This document shows, in pieces, positions 27,538 through 37,058 of a DNA stretch of 64,000 nucleotides. The notes below the pieces were generated by a model. It was not told where the DNA came from. It saw only the letters and a program-made list of their open reading frames with translations, and did not search any database. Numbering within the stretch: the stretch's first letter is position 1; the number at the start of each line of letters is the position of its first letter. Source of the DNA: an uncultured Rickettsiella sp. (lineage in GTDB: Bacteria > Pseudomonadota > Gammaproteobacteria > Diplorickettsiales > Diplorickettsiaceae); NCBI GenBank assembly GCA_947058615.1, contig CAMSHF010000001.1, positions 272,709 through 336,708 on the forward strand, given 5' to 3'. The position numbers and the translations under genes were made by a program.

Positions 27538-28737
27538 TTAATTAAAAAGACTTAAAATAATAATAAATGATGCGATAAGTATTAAGCTAAGCAATAAAGG
27601 TTTTCCTCCGGCTACTTGATATCCATAAGCACATTTTTTAATGTAACGTCCGCTCCATGCCATCATAGCGGGAAGTAGTATTAATAAAATGGCACAAAGT
27701 ACTCCAGCGTAAGATAAAGCGGTAATAAAAATATGAGGATAATGGTTTGCAATGAACAATGGAGGGAAAAAGGTGACTGAATAAAGCATTAGCTTTTTTA
27801 GGCCTTTTTTCTCAATCTGTAGTCCATCACTAAAAAAATCAAATAAACTCAACGCAACTCCTAGGAAAGAGGTGGCAAAACAGATGGATGTAAATATTTT
27901 AGTTAAAAAATTAATAAATTTGTTATCAAGTAAACGACTTAAGGTAACTACTAAATCGCTTGTGGAATGCCCTGAATGAGACATGGATATTAAACCCGAA
28001 TTTCCATGCGTCGGTATGGCGCCCATAATAGTAAGCTCCCAGAAAACATAGCAAAACAAAGGAATTAAGCTTCCGGTTAGGATTGTTTTGCGTAATAGGA
28101 ATAAATTATTGTTAAAATAACTACGTAAACTTGGGACGATTACTGCAAAACCAAATGAGGTCATAATAACAGTAGTACTTCCTAAAATAACACTTAGCGG
28201 ATAAGTATTTTGCAAGGTTAATAAGAAACGAATTGAAATAAAAGGAAAAATACATATCACTAATAAAATCAAAGTTAGTAGTTTGCTAAACATTAAGGCT
28301 CTATTAGCATAATCAACTGAGCCTAATCCTTTGTAAACGATTAAACTTAATAATCCTGCGAATAATAGCGCAGAAAGCTTTGCAGATAAATTTAAATGAA
28401 ATGTTAGTAGCACATGCTGTAAGAAGTTTCCACCACCTGCGATATAAGCCGCTAGTAAAGCATACAACAATAAAAGATAACTAAGCCAAGCAATAATTTG
28501 GCCAAGTCTCCCTAATGTAGTTTTAGACATACTAATTAAGTTGCTGTTTGTAGAGTGCCAGAGATTAACTTCTAAAATTAGCAAAGCTGCCGCTGTCATT
28601 ATTGCCCAGCATATTATTAAAAAAATAAGCGCGCTTATAAAACCGAGTTGTGCCGTCGCAATTGGGAGCGCTAACATTCCTCCTCCAATGCTGGTGCCAA
28701 TAATGAGTAATATACCGCCGATAAATTTATTGTGCAT
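27538..28737 (-). CDS. HAAAP-family amino-acid permease (TyrP/Mtr-like), copy A
   Basis: 399 residues, same family and topology as the adjacent permease: GGILLIIGTSIGGGMLALPIATAQLGF at the N-terminus, LILEVNLWHSTNSNLISMSK, FGFAVIVPSLRSYF, and a common C-terminal LLPAMMAWSGRY. It is the upstream member of the pair and follows lpxL by 10 bp. Import of aromatic amino acids would complement the trp/aro biosynthesis genes of this window. Confidence 0.87.
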   Translation of the reverse strand: MHNKFIGGILLIIGTSIGGGMLALPIATAQLGFISALIFLIICWAIMTAAALLILEVNLWHSTNSNLISMSKTTLGRLGQIIAWLSYLLLLYALLAAYIAGGGNFLQHVLLTFHLNLSAKLSALLFAGLLSLIVYKGLGSVDYANRALMFSKLLTLILLVICIFPFISIRFLLTLQNTYPLSVILGSTTVIMTSFGFAVIVPSLRSYFNNNLFLLRKTILTGSLIPLFCYVFWELTIMGAIPTHGNSGLISMSHSGHSTSDLVVTLSRLLDNKFINFLTKIFTSICFATSFLGVALSLFDFFSDGLQIEKKGLKKLMLYSVTFFPPLFIANHYPHIFITALSYAGVLCAILLILLPAMMAWSGRYIKKCAYGYQVAGGKPLLLSLILIASFIIILSLFN

Positions 28738-28747
28738 GTGTTTATCT

Positions 28748-29656
28748 TCAATAAAGATAAGGGCTGCCTTCTGGTCGTGTTTTAAAGCGCCGATGTATCC
28801 ATAAATATTGCTCAGGATAGGCTCGGATAGCCTGTTCTAATAATTGATTAAAACGTAAGGTATCTTGATAATTATCACCCTGAGCAAAATTTTCTAAAAT
28901 AGGCCCAATAGTAATTTGATAGCCTTTTCCTTTTGGAAGACGATAATAAAACAGAGTGACGACCTGTGCCCCAGTTTGACTGGCAAATCGGCTAGGGGTT
29001 GAGATAGTGGCTGTAGGGATATTAAAGAATGGCGGAAAAAGACTGTGTGTAGGACCATAGTCTTGATCGGCGGCATACCAAATCGCTTTGTTCTGCTTCA
29101 GGGTTTTAATGATTTGACGAATTGCATGACGATGTATCGTTTGCATCCATTTCAAATGCCGATGTTGTTTTAATAATTTATCGATAATTTGATTTTTCTG
29201 TTCACGATAAACAACGTGCATGGGAAAAATGCTTGAAAAGAGTCGACCACAGATATCTAAAGATGTAAAATGACCACTTAAAATAAGTACACCTCTTTTT
29301 CTGGCTATTGCCTCTTGCAAATGTTCTAAGCCTTTTACATGAACAAGTGAATCGAGCCTATGGTCAGGCATCCACCAAGCCATAGCCGATTCAATGAGTC
29401 CCATTCCTAACGATTGAAATTGTTTTTTAAGTAAGTTTTTACGCTCACTATTAGGTAGTTCAGGAAAACAAAGTTTTAAATTAATTTCTGCAACTCGCCG
29501 AAATCTGTTTAGAAAATAATAAGAAACACGCCCTAAATTTTTACCAAATATTAATTGCAGCCGGTAGGGTAGTTTGGTTAAGAGATACAAAATTCCCAAC
29601 CCCAACCAAGTAGGCCAGTAACGAGGATGTATAAGAACTAAAAATTTATTTTTCAT
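28748..29656 (-). CDS. lpxL: Lipid A biosynthesis lauroyl-type acyltransferase
   Basis: 302 residues of the LpxL/LpxM (HtrB/MsbB) family. The catalytic HxxxxD motif is HFTSLD near residue 127, with a preceding hydrophobic anchor (YWPTWLGLGILYLLTKLPYR). VYREQKN, YAADQDYG and PFFNIPTATI are conserved blocks. It adds a secondary acyl chain to Kdo2-lipid A at the inner membrane. Whether it is LpxL or LpxM cannot be fixed from sequence. The 5' end overlaps a ferredoxin relic by 11 bp. Confidence 0.9.
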   Translation of the reverse strand: MKNKFLVLIHPRYWPTWLGLGILYLLTKLPYRLQLIFGKNLGRVSYYFLNRFRRVAEINLKLCFPELPNSERKNLLKKQFQSLGMGLIESAMAWWMPDHRLDSLVHVKGLEHLQEAIARKRGVLILSGHFTSLDICGRLFSSIFPMHVVYREQKNQIIDKLLKQHRHLKWMQTIHRHAIRQIIKTLKQNKAIWYAADQDYGPTHSLFPPFFNIPTATISTPSRFASQTGAQVVTLFYYRLPKGKGYQITIGPILENFAQGDNYQDTLRFNQLLEQAIRAYPEQYLWIHRRFKTRPEGSPYLY

Positions 29657-29801
29657 TAGGTAATAATAATCGATGTACTATTTTTTGTTTAAGTAAGTGT
29701 TGCTCTATAATCTCGTCAATATCATTTTTTGTTTCGTAACTACAATGTCCTAGGCATCCCGAATGACTTATACCGATTTTACCTTGTTGATTTTTACCCA
29801 A
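29646..29801 (-). pseudogene. Remnant of a thioredoxin-like 2Fe-2S ferredoxin gene
   Basis: A 51-codon stretch, immediately preceded by an in-frame TAG, reads GKIGISHSGCLGHCS then NDIDEIIEQHLLKQKIVHRL and LLPNEK. That is the C-terminal third of (2Fe-2S) ferredoxin domain proteins (..V.SGCLG.CE.GP...YPE..WY..DIDEIIE.HL..G..V.RLLLP) with the GP-YPE-WY segment deleted and the N-terminal Cys pair missing. It cannot hold a cluster. The frame ends inside the lpxL start region. Confidence 0.62.
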
Positions 29802-30223
29802 CTACGCTAATTTTTATTTTTAAATAATCTAATAGAGACTTAACATTGCGTTTAGCGTAGCAACTTTATTTTCCTTTTAATTAATGCATAAAAAGATATA
29901 ATGTTGTTCATAGGGCATAATTTTTTTTTGTAGTAAAGTTTTACTCTACCAGAAAAAAAAAAGTATCTCTATTCGGCTTTGAAAAAGGACTTTAGATAAA
30001 GAGAGCGGGCATGGACTTGATTAAGAAAGCAGATACTTAAATGTTAATGAGTGCCGCAACAAGCCCACGGCTTAAAAAAGATAAAGCCGATTTTGAATAG
30101 ATTCCGTTTATTTCGTATAGATTCTAGATATTTTTATCTAAAGGTTCTATGGGCCTCATAAACTGATAAATCTGTCTTTTTAGGTTAAACTAGTAGGGTC
30201 AAGCACAAGGAGGATTTGGTTTT
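29802..30223. other. Intergenic stretch upstream of hsp20, no gene seen
   Basis: About 420 AT-rich bases. It begins with a perfect 9-bp inverted repeat CTACGCTAA/TTAGCGTAG (29802-29810/29852-29860), the left arm touching the ferredoxin relic. Short frames around 30012-30099 are too small and lack ribosome-binding sites. The hsp20 promoter must lie here, but I could not find a convincing sigma32 consensus. The hsp20 ribosome-binding site AAGGAGGA is at the right end. Confidence 0.5.
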
Positions 30224-30685
30224 ATGGCAAATGTTATACGATATAGACCCCCTTTATTAAGCCAATTACAACGCTTATCCCAGGAATGGGATCAATTGTT
30301 TGATCCTAGTCATCAACTTATTGAAGATGGCTCGATGGTTGAAACCAGTCATTGGGCACCCGCCGTAGATATTATAGAAGAGCCAACACGTTTTCTGCTT
30401 TTGGCAGATATTCCGGGTGTTGATCCGAAAGATATAGAAATTTCTATGGAGAATGGTGTATTAACGATTAAAGGCGAAAGAACGGTGACTCGAACGGAAG
30501 AAAGCCGAGAATATACAAGAATTGAGCGATCAAAAGGTAGTTTTTACCGTCGTTTTGCGCTGCCTGATACTGCAAATGCGGATAAAATTACAGCCGAGGG
30601 TAGACACGGTGTACTTAGAATCATTATTCCTAAAAGAGAAAAAGCTTCAGCCAAAAAAATAAAGGTGGAAGATAAAAAAGATTAA
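30224..30685 (+). CDS. Hsp20 small heat-shock protein
   Basis: 153 residues. The alpha-crystallin domain covers about residues 45-140: WAPAVDIIEEPTRFLLLADIPGVDPKDIEISMENGVLTIKGER and the C-terminal GVLRIIIPK. It prevents aggregation of unfolding proteins as an oligomeric, ATP-independent holdase. A lysine-rich tail (KKIKVEDKKD) ends it. A strong AAGGAGGA ribosome-binding site precedes the ATG. It appears monocistronic. Confidence 0.94.
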   Translation: MANVIRYRPPLLSQLQRLSQEWDQLFDPSHQLIEDGSMVETSHWAPAVDIIEEPTRFLLLADIPGVDPKDIEISMENGVLTIKGERTVTRTEESREYTRIERSKGSFYRRFALPDTANADKITAEGRHGVLRIIIPKREKASAKKIKVEDKKD

Positions 30686-30728
30686 CTTTCAATTAGCTAT
30701 GGATTAGGTAAGTAAATCCTGTATAAAG

Positions 30729-31325
30729 CTAGTTATTTTGAGTTGAATTTAGTAGCGTAGCGCATGCTCTACGTAGAGGCGGGAGGATGATTTTCTCAAA
30801 CCATGGGTTTCGCTTTAACCAAATATTATTACGAGGTGAGGGGTGCGGTAGTGGGAAGTAAGTCGGAAGATAATTTGCAAAAGCAGCTACCGTTTTGGTT
30901 AAATTAGTTTTATTACGTTTTCCTAAATAATGTTGTTGGGCATACTGACCAACTAATAAGGTCAGTTGAATGTTTGGTAAACTGTTCAAAAGTTTAGGCA
31001 ACCATGAGAACGCACATTCTTTTCGCGGAGGTAAATCACCCGAAGGACCTGTCCCTGGATAACAAAAACCCATAGGAATAATGGCGATTTGCTTAATATC
31101 ATAAAATGTTTTTTTATCGAGTTGTAACCAACTTCGTAGGCGATCACCACTCGGATCATTCCAAGGAATTCCTGTGTTATGGACTCTAATCCCGGGTGCT
31201 TGACCAACGATAAGTAAGCGGCTTAGGTGGTGTGCTTGTAGTATCGGTTTAGGGGCTAATGGTAACTGATTTGCGCAGCGTTGACATTCCCGAACGTTTT
31301 TAATTAGAGGTAGGAGTTTATTCAT
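30729..31325 (-). CDS. Uracil-DNA glycosylase family protein (COG1573-like)
   Basis: 198 residues from ATG 31325; a GTG at 31412 would add 29 residues that do not look conserved. The family motif LLIVGQAPGIRVHNTGIPWNDPSGDRLRSWL (in pieces) and the C-terminal LPHPSPRNN, with the catalytic-loop HPSPRN, place it in the UDG superfamily. CQRC near the N-terminus resembles the Fe-S cysteines of family 4 enzymes, but further ligands are not evident, so repair activity is unproven. Divergent from the accA operon. Confidence 0.78.
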   Translation of the reverse strand: MNKLLPLIKNVRECQRCANQLPLAPKPILQAHHLSRLLIVGQAPGIRVHNTGIPWNDPSGDRLRSWLQLDKKTFYDIKQIAIIPMGFCYPGTGPSGDLPPRKECAFSWLPKLLNSLPNIQLTLLVGQYAQQHYLGKRNKTNLTKTVAAFANYLPTYFPLPHPSPRNNIWLKRNPWFEKIILPPLRRACATLLNSTQNN

Positions 31326-31537
31326 AATAGAAAGTAGGTTTGGCTCACAATAATAATTAGATTTTTGGAAATGGACTGGATTGTGAAGCAAGCCGGAGTG
31401 TATGAGCTCCACATGATGATTGCAAACTGAGCGGATTTAGGTAAAGCTTCAGACGCTAGAATATACTTGCCAAATGGGTATTATACACACTAAAGTAAAC
31501 AGTAAAATAGGCTGCTATTATTAAATAGGTAGGATCT

Positions 31538-31834
31538 ATGGAGTATAAAGAAACAGACACTTTATTAGAAGAAGATGATGGCGATGGAAGTAATGATACT
31601 GAGTTACCGCCTGATATCTTACATATTGAAGATGAAGAATTAGATACATGGCCAGAAGAGTTGGCCTTAGATGCCTTAAATAAAAAAACAAAGGTATCGC
31701 CCGTTCGATTTTCCTTAGAAAAGCGTCGAGCTATTGAAGATTATTTAGAGCAACGACGATTACGAGAAGAATTTGATTATGAGTTTGAAAATGAGCATTT
31801 ATCAGAAGCTTCTGATGCGAAAAAAAGTGAGTAG
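31538..31834 (+). CDS. Small acidic protein, PA3496-like
   Basis: 98 residues, strongly acidic N-terminal half ([20 protein letters not shown]) and a basic C-terminal motif [22 protein letters not shown]. The (RR.IED.LE.RRLR.EL) end is what I know from the PA3496 family of gammaproteobacterial unknowns. No catalytic motif, signal or membrane segment. It lies 2 bp before accA and so is co-expressed with it. Function unknown. Confidence 0.75.
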   Translation: MEYKETDTLLEEDDGDGSNDTELPPDILHIEDEELDTWPEELALDALNKKTKVSPVRFSLEKRRAIEDYLEQRRLREEFDYEFENEHLSEASDAKKSE

Positions 31835-31836
31835 CT

Positions 31837-32787
31837 ATGCATTTTAAGTTTTTGGATTTTGAACAGCCTATCGCAGAACTTGGAGCAAAGATAGAAGAAT
31901 TACGTAAACTGGGTAATGACGCCGATCTCAATGTTAATGACGAGATTAAACGTTTAGAACAAAAAAAAGTTGAATTAACGGAATCTATTTTTTATTCATT
32001 AAATGCATGGCAAATCGTTCAACTTGCCCGTCATCCGCAAAGACCCTATTTTTCTGATTATATAAGTAGAATTTTTTCTGATTTTGATGAGCTCCATGGC
32101 GATAGAGAGTTTTCTGATGATGCATCTATTATCGGCGGGCTTGCTAATTTAGCGGATCAGCCAGTTGTTATTATGGGCCAACAAAAAGGCCGTACAACTA
32201 ATGAAAAAGTGCAGCGTAATTTTGGAATGTCTAAGCCAGAAGGTTACCGTAAAGCGATCCGGTTAATGGAATTAGCTGAGCGTTTCAAATTACCTATTTT
32301 AACTTTTATTGATACGCCTGGTGCATATCCAGGGATAGACGCAGAAGAACGTAATCAAAGTGGTGCAATTGCTCATAATTTACAAATAATGTCCCAGCTT
32401 AAAACACCAATTATTTCTACAATAATTGGTGAAGGCGGGTCAGGTGGCGCTTTAGCGATTGGGGTCGCCGATCGCATTTTGATGCTACAATATAGTGTTT
32501 ATTCGGTTATTTCTCCTGAGGGATGCGCATCTATATTATGGAAAAGTGCTGAAAAAGCGCCTGAGGCTGCCGAAGCGATGGCAATGAATGCTGATAGGTT
32601 ATATAAGCTCAAGCTTATTGATGCAGTGATTCAGGAGCCTTTAGGGGGCGCACATACTAATTTCGACGAAATGGCTAATCTGTTAAAAACTGAACTCATT
32701 AAACAATTAGCACAGCTCCAATATTTTTCAATCGAGAAGTTACTTGAGTTGCGTTACAATAAAATTTTAACAATTGGAATTGAATAA
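31837..32787 (+). CDS. accA: Acetyl-CoA carboxylase carboxyltransferase subunit alpha
   Basis: 316 residues, normal length. [19 protein letters not shown] at the N-terminus, then [25 protein letters not shown] and [21 protein letters not shown], the carboxyltransferase core. With AccD (not in the window) it transfers CO2 from carboxybiotin to acetyl-CoA, the committed step of fatty-acid synthesis. Preceded at 2 bp by the PA3496-like gene, followed at 20 bp by pnuC. Confidence 0.96.
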   Translation: MHFKFLDFEQPIAELGAKIEELRKLGNDADLNVNDEIKRLEQKKVELTESIFYSLNAWQIVQLARHPQRPYFSDYISRIFSDFDELHGDREFSDDASIIGGLANLADQPVVIMGQQKGRTTNEKVQRNFGMSKPEGYRKAIRLMELAERFKLPILTFIDTPGAYPGIDAEERNQSGAIAHNLQIMSQLKTPIISTIIGEGGSGGALAIGVADRILMLQYSVYSVISPEGCASILWKSAEKAPEAAEAMAMNADRLYKLKLIDAVIQEPLGGAHTNFDEMANLLKTELIKQLAQLQYFSIEKLLELRYNKILTIGIE

Positions 32788-32807
32788 ATCATTTAATTCA
32801 TAAAAAT

Positions 32808-33395
32808 ATGAAGTTGTTCTATCTTGAAGTGTTTGCGTTCATATCCGGCATAGTCAATATTTATCTTTTAACACGCTGTAGTTTATGGAATTGGTTTTTC
32901 GGAGTTATAACTGTTTCTCTCTATGCCATTATTTTTTTTAATACTAAGTTGTATGCTGACATGAGTTTACAAGGAATTTTTTTATTTTTTCAGTTTTATG
33001 GATTGTATCAATGGTGTTATGGTACGCATGAAAAGCAGCTTATAGGGATACAAGTAATAAATTATTCTACTTGTTTGTCTTTAATTCTGACCACTGTTAT
33101 TTTATTTGTCGGTATTAGTTTTTTTTTAAGACATAATAGCGATTCTACAACTGTTTATGCCGATGCTACAATTACAGCATTAAGTTTGATTGCCCAATGG
33201 ATGATGAGTAAAAAATATTTACATCATTGGATTTTATGGATAATTATTGATGTCTTTTCTATTGGGCTATATATCAACAAAACTTTATATTTAACCGCGT
33301 TACTTTATTTCGTATTTATGCTGCTTTGTATCAAGGGGTTTTTTGAATGGAAAGGAACCCTCAGTAAATCAATATGGTCTCAATCCATCGCTTAA
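32808..33395 (+). CDS. pnuC: Nicotinamide riboside/NMN-type transporter PnuC
   Basis: 195 residues with about seven hydrophobic segments. The family motif ADATITALSLIAQWMMSKKYLHHWILWIIIDV (in pieces, residues about 123-155) and early SLWNWFFGVITV..YAIIFF..KLYADM are typical. PnuC proteins are facilitators for NAD precursors or, in PnuT form, thiamine. No thiamine riboswitch is visible upstream, so the NAD-precursor role is favoured. It is probably in the accA transcript. Confidence 0.88.
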   Translation: MKLFYLEVFAFISGIVNIYLLTRCSLWNWFFGVITVSLYAIIFFNTKLYADMSLQGIFLFFQFYGLYQWCYGTHEKQLIGIQVINYSTCLSLILTTVILFVGISFFLRHNSDSTTVYADATITALSLIAQWMMSKKYLHHWILWIIIDVFSIGLYINKTLYLTALLYFVFMLLCIKGFFEWKGTLSKSIWSQSIA

Positions 33396-33476
33396 ATTAA
33401 ATCGAATTAAGCACTTAAAACCATTTATATTCTCTCAGGCTTTACAATTTCTGGGAAAATTTAGTATGGTTAGCTT

Positions 33477-34823
33477 ATGTTTACACACGAAAACCTTGAT
33501 TTCTTATTAAAGCAGTACGCTAGGTCGGCTTGTTTCTGGGTAGCCTATAGTGGCGGCTTAGACTCGCAGGTTTTACTCTATGCATTAAGTCACATATTAC
33601 CCAAAAAGCGATTGCGAGCGATCCATGTCAACCATGGTTGGCATGTTGATTCAATTAATTGGGCTAATTCTTGCCAAGAGACTTGTAAAAAACTGGATAT
33701 TTATTGTGAAATCATTTCGGTAGATGCTTATCCTAAAATGGGTGGGAGTCTAGAGGCCTATGCTCGAGAAGTACGATACGCTGCGATGGTTAAAAGAATC
33801 CACGCCGGAGATTATTTATTAACTGCGCATCATCGCAATGATCAAGCAGAGACTTTATTATTACAATTATTACGCGGTTCAGGTCTTAAGGGTTTAGCTA
33901 GCATGCCATTTTGCCAGCTTTTTGGCGATGTTTATTTAATCAGACCTTTACTTAATTTTACACGTTCAGAGCTTTATGCGTATGCGAAAGCGCAGCAATT
34001 AACTTGGATAGATGACGACAGCAACATGAATTTACGTTTTAATCGTAATTTTATTCGTCATAAAGTATTACCCCTTGTGCAGCAGCGTTGGCCCCAAGCA
34101 GACAAAACTATTGCTAGAGCGGCTGTAAATTTAGCAGAAGCACATTCTTTGCTTGATGAAGTAGCTCACCAAGACTGGGGTAACGCTCAAGGATCTGCGT
34201 CTAATGTTTTAGTTATCTCTCGATTAATGGAGTTAAGTATTAGGCGTCGAATAAATCTATTACGTTATTGGTTAAAGCAACTACATTTTTCCTTACCCAG
34301 TCAAAAACAATTACAGCAAATAGATGTTCTACTAAAAAGTCGACGGGATGCATCTCCTCAAATTAATTGGGGAAATGTTGAATTACGGCGATATCGTGAT
34401 TATATCTATGTGTTTTCTTCAATAGAAAATAAAAAATATTTAAATATTGGATTCACATCATGGAAATTGGATGAGGCCACTATTACATTACCTACATTGG
34501 ATCAATTAACGTCTAAGCGAGTTCGAGGTGCAGGACTAAATTGTTCATTATTAGAAGGAAAACGGGTTGAGGTAGCTTTCCGTCAAGGGGGAGAACGATT
34601 TCATTCCAGTAATCGTCAAGGTTCCCACCCCTTAAAAAAAATGTTCCAAGAATGGGCTATCCCTCCTTGGGAACGCAATAAACTTCCTTTAATTTACTAC
34701 CAGAAAAAATTAATTGCGGTCGTCGGTTATGACATAGATCCTCGGTTTGCGGCTAAAAAAAAGGAATGGGGACGTGTTATTCAGCATATCCCAAAATTTT
34801 CTATCGCTGATAGGTTGTTTTAG
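33477..34823 (+). CDS. tilS: tRNA(Ile)-lysidine synthase
   Basis: 448 residues. PP-loop ATPase motif AYSGGLDSQVLL at residues about 23-34, then INWANSCQETCKKL, AHHRNDQAETLLLQLLRGSGLKGLASM, and the C-terminal TilS domains with RQGGERFHSSNRQGSHPLKKMFQEWAIPPWERNKLPLIY (in pieces). It converts C34 of tRNA-Ile(CAU) to lysidine so that AUA is read as Ile. Essential in most bacteria. accA-tilS linkage is common in gammaproteobacteria; pnuC is interposed here. Confidence 0.95.
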   Translation: MFTHENLDFLLKQYARSACFWVAYSGGLDSQVLLYALSHILPKKRLRAIHVNHGWHVDSINWANSCQETCKKLDIYCEIISVDAYPKMGGSLEAYAREVRYAAMVKRIHAGDYLLTAHHRNDQAETLLLQLLRGSGLKGLASMPFCQLFGDVYLIRPLLNFTRSELYAYAKAQQLTWIDDDSNMNLRFNRNFIRHKVLPLVQQRWPQADKTIARAAVNLAEAHSLLDEVAHQDWGNAQGSASNVLVISRLMELSIRRRINLLRYWLKQLHFSLPSQKQLQQIDVLLKSRRDASPQINWGNVELRRYRDYIYVFSSIENKKYLNIGFTSWKLDEATITLPTLDQLTSKRVRGAGLNCSLLEGKRVEVAFRQGGERFHSSNRQGSHPLKKMFQEWAIPPWERNKLPLIYYQKKLIAVVGYDIDPRFAAKKKEWGRVIQHIPKFSIADRLF

Positions 34824-34893
34824 TCTAGTTCAATTGAAGATATCCTCTAATGTATTCGTATTATGTGTTATTGTATAACTTGAATAGCTATTT

Positions 34894-36243
34894 TTATTTA
34901 ATCAGTACAAATCTAAAGCCCCCCCGGGATAATACGTTGACTAGAAGCTCGTGCTTACTTTGCTTTGCGATCTTCTGTAATTGAGCAACATTGCTTACCG
35001 GTGTTTGATTAGCTGATGTTATGACATCCCCAGGACGAATACCTGCATGCCAAGCCATGCTATCTTCATCAATATCCACGACTTCAATGCCAATCAAATG
35101 ACCACCCTGACCTGTAACCGTTTGATTGAAATCACGTAATACTAATCCATATAAAAAAGGATTATCATGCGCAGCTACTTTTTTATAATCCTTAGGGTCA
35201 GTCAATCTTAATATCGTAGTAATTGTTTTTCCTTTGCGTAATAGCTTAATGGTGGCTTTATCGCCGACTCTTAACATGCCGACGATATTTTTTACTTGTC
35301 CGCCATTTTGGATCGGTGTGCTATTAATTGATTGAATAATATCTCCAACTTGTATGCGCGCAGTCTCAGCGGGTGAGTAATTAGATACTTGAGCTACTAA
35401 TGCTCCATTCATATCCGTTGGTAGATGCAAAGCGGCCGCGAGTGCAGGGGTTAAATCTTGAACTAATACACCGATTAAGCCACGTTTTACTGAGCCATAT
35501 TCCGCAAGTTGCTTCATAACTCCATACGCCATATTAATGGGTATAGCGAAACCAATGCCTATATTTCCAGCATTTGAATTTCGAGTTAATATGGCGGTGT
35601 TGATCCCCATTAACTGACCTTGCAAATTGATTAAGGCGCCACCCGAATTACCTGGATTAATAGAGGCATCAGTCTGAATGAAATTCTCGTAACTTTCGAT
35701 GCCCAGGCCAGTACGCTGTAATGCACTTACAATACCTGAAGTGACTGTTTCATTGAGTCCAAAAGGATTACCAATCGCCGCTACAAAATCACCTACTTTT
35801 AAAGTATCAGAATTGCCTAAAGGGATAGCGGTTAAATGATCGGGTGCGATGCTTAGTAAAGCAATATCAGATGCTGGATCTGAACCTTTAAGTGTCGCTT
35901 TAAAAACGCGACTATCACTTAAGGTTACAGTAATCGTTTTAGCTTCATGAATCACATGTGCGTTAGTTAAAACGTATCCTGCTTTTGCATCTACAATGAC
36001 ACCAGAGCCCATGCTTTCAAAATGCCGAGGATAAGGATGACCTGGGACAGGAGGTGGTAATTGATTAAGGGGGATATCGCCTTGAACAGAAACATTCACT
36101 ACAGCGGGAAGTATTGGCTGTAGGATCTGGGAGACGCTATTTTTGTTTATTTGGTGTGCTAAACTTAGAGGCCATCCTGCATAGCTCAAAGGACAAAAGC
36201 CGATTATAAGTAAAGCACTGAGTTGGTATAATAACTTCTTCAT
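34894..36243 (-). CDS. Periplasmic serine protease/chaperone, DegP/DegQ family
   Basis: 449 residues. Signal peptide to about residue 22 (SYAGWP), trypsin-like domain with catalytic H96 (TNAHVIHEA), D126 (SDIALLSI) and S200 (NPGNSGGAL), then two PDZ domains (about 240-335 and 345-449). Degrades or refolds misfolded envelope proteins. The absence of a long Q-linker favours DegQ over DegP. Monocistronic and convergent with tilS. Confidence 0.93.
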   Translation of the reverse strand: MKKLLYQLSALLIIGFCPLSYAGWPLSLAHQINKNSVSQILQPILPAVVNVSVQGDIPLNQLPPPVPGHPYPRHFESMGSGVIVDAKAGYVLTNAHVIHEAKTITVTLSDSRVFKATLKGSDPASDIALLSIAPDHLTAIPLGNSDTLKVGDFVAAIGNPFGLNETVTSGIVSALQRTGLGIESYENFIQTDASINPGNSGGALINLQGQLMGINTAILTRNSNAGNIGIGFAIPINMAYGVMKQLAEYGSVKRGLIGVLVQDLTPALAAALHLPTDMNGALVAQVSNYSPAETARIQVGDIIQSINSTPIQNGGQVKNIVGMLRVGDKATIKLLRKGKTITTILRLTDPKDYKKVAAHDNPFLYGLVLRDFNQTVTGQGGHLIGIEVVDIDEDSMAWHAGIRPGDVITSANQTPVSNVAQLQKIAKQSKHELLVNVLSRGGFRFVLIK

Positions 36244-36410
36244 AGATTTGTGATATCAAACTAATAGCGCTAAGCTTAGCCTATTTTTTGGTTTTGTTGC
36301 AATATTGATAAGTATACTGCTCGTACGGAAGATAAGAAATTTTGTTCTGAATCAAAGATGCGGTTTGCATCTTGTGATGTCATTGAATTGATCACTCTAA
36401 AGGTTATTTA

Positions 36411-37058
36411 ATGCGCTATTATTCTTTTTGGGACCGGTTAGTTTTTTGTATCGATGAAGCTTTACCAGTAATGCAAATACAAAGATGTTCGGCTGTGACG
36501 CGTCCAAGTCCAGCTGAAGGCTTAATTCCTCACGAGAGTGTACTCAGTAAAGAAGAATTACAGCTTTCGGGTAGCTTAATGAGAATAAACCATGTGGGTG
36601 AAATTTGTGCCCAAGCACTCTATACTGGTCAAGCGCTTAGTGCTAGTTCTAAGGATATTCAGAAAAAATTAAAAAAGGCGGCAGGCGAAGAAATTGATCA
36701 TCTCAATTGGTGCGAGCAGCGTATCCATGAGTTAGACACTCACGTGAGTTATTTGAATTCTTTCTGGTATTTGAATTCTTTATTAATTGGTTTAGCTGCC
36801 GGTTTATGGGGTGATAAGGTGAGTTTAGGTTTTTTAGCTGAGACGGAACATCAGGTCGAGAGGCATTTATGTAAGCATTTACAGAAACTACCGCTACAAG
36901 ATAAAAAAAGTCGTGCTATTTTGGAAAAAATGCGTCAAGAGGAATTGGAGCATGCACTAACGGCCGAACATGCTGGGGCAGTTCCCCTCCCTTTAGTCAT
37001 TCAATGGATTATGCAGAGCTTGGCTAACTTTATGTCAATGGTTGCTTATCGGATTTGA
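36411..37058 (+). CDS. coq7: Demethoxyubiquinone hydroxylase, Coq7 type
   Basis: 215 residues. Di-iron carboxylate ligands appear as Glu in RINHVGEICAQALY, EEIDHLNWCEQRI (ExxH), AETEHQVERHL and RQEELEHALTAEHAG (ExxH). It hydroxylates 2-polyprenyl-3-methyl-6-methoxy-1,4-benzoquinol in ubiquinone synthesis. The Coq7 form replaces UbiF in many non-enteric gammaproteobacteria. The stop codon overlaps the start of the downstream MscS-like gene. Confidence 0.93.
   Translation: MRYYSFWDRLVFCIDEALPVMQIQRCSAVTRPSPAEGLIPHESVLSKEELQLSGSLMRINHVGEICAQALYTGQALSASSKDIQKKLKKAAGEEIDHLNWCEQRIHELDTHVSYLNSFWYLNSLLIGLAAGLWGDKVSLGFLAETEHQVERHLCKHLQKLPLQDKKSRAILEKMRQEELEHALTAEHAGAVPLPLVIQWIMQSLANFMSMVAYRI

Noticed and set aside
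30100..30223. Sigma32 heat-shock promoter for hsp20
   Set aside because: No CTTGAAA/CCCCAT-like pair with correct spacing could be found.
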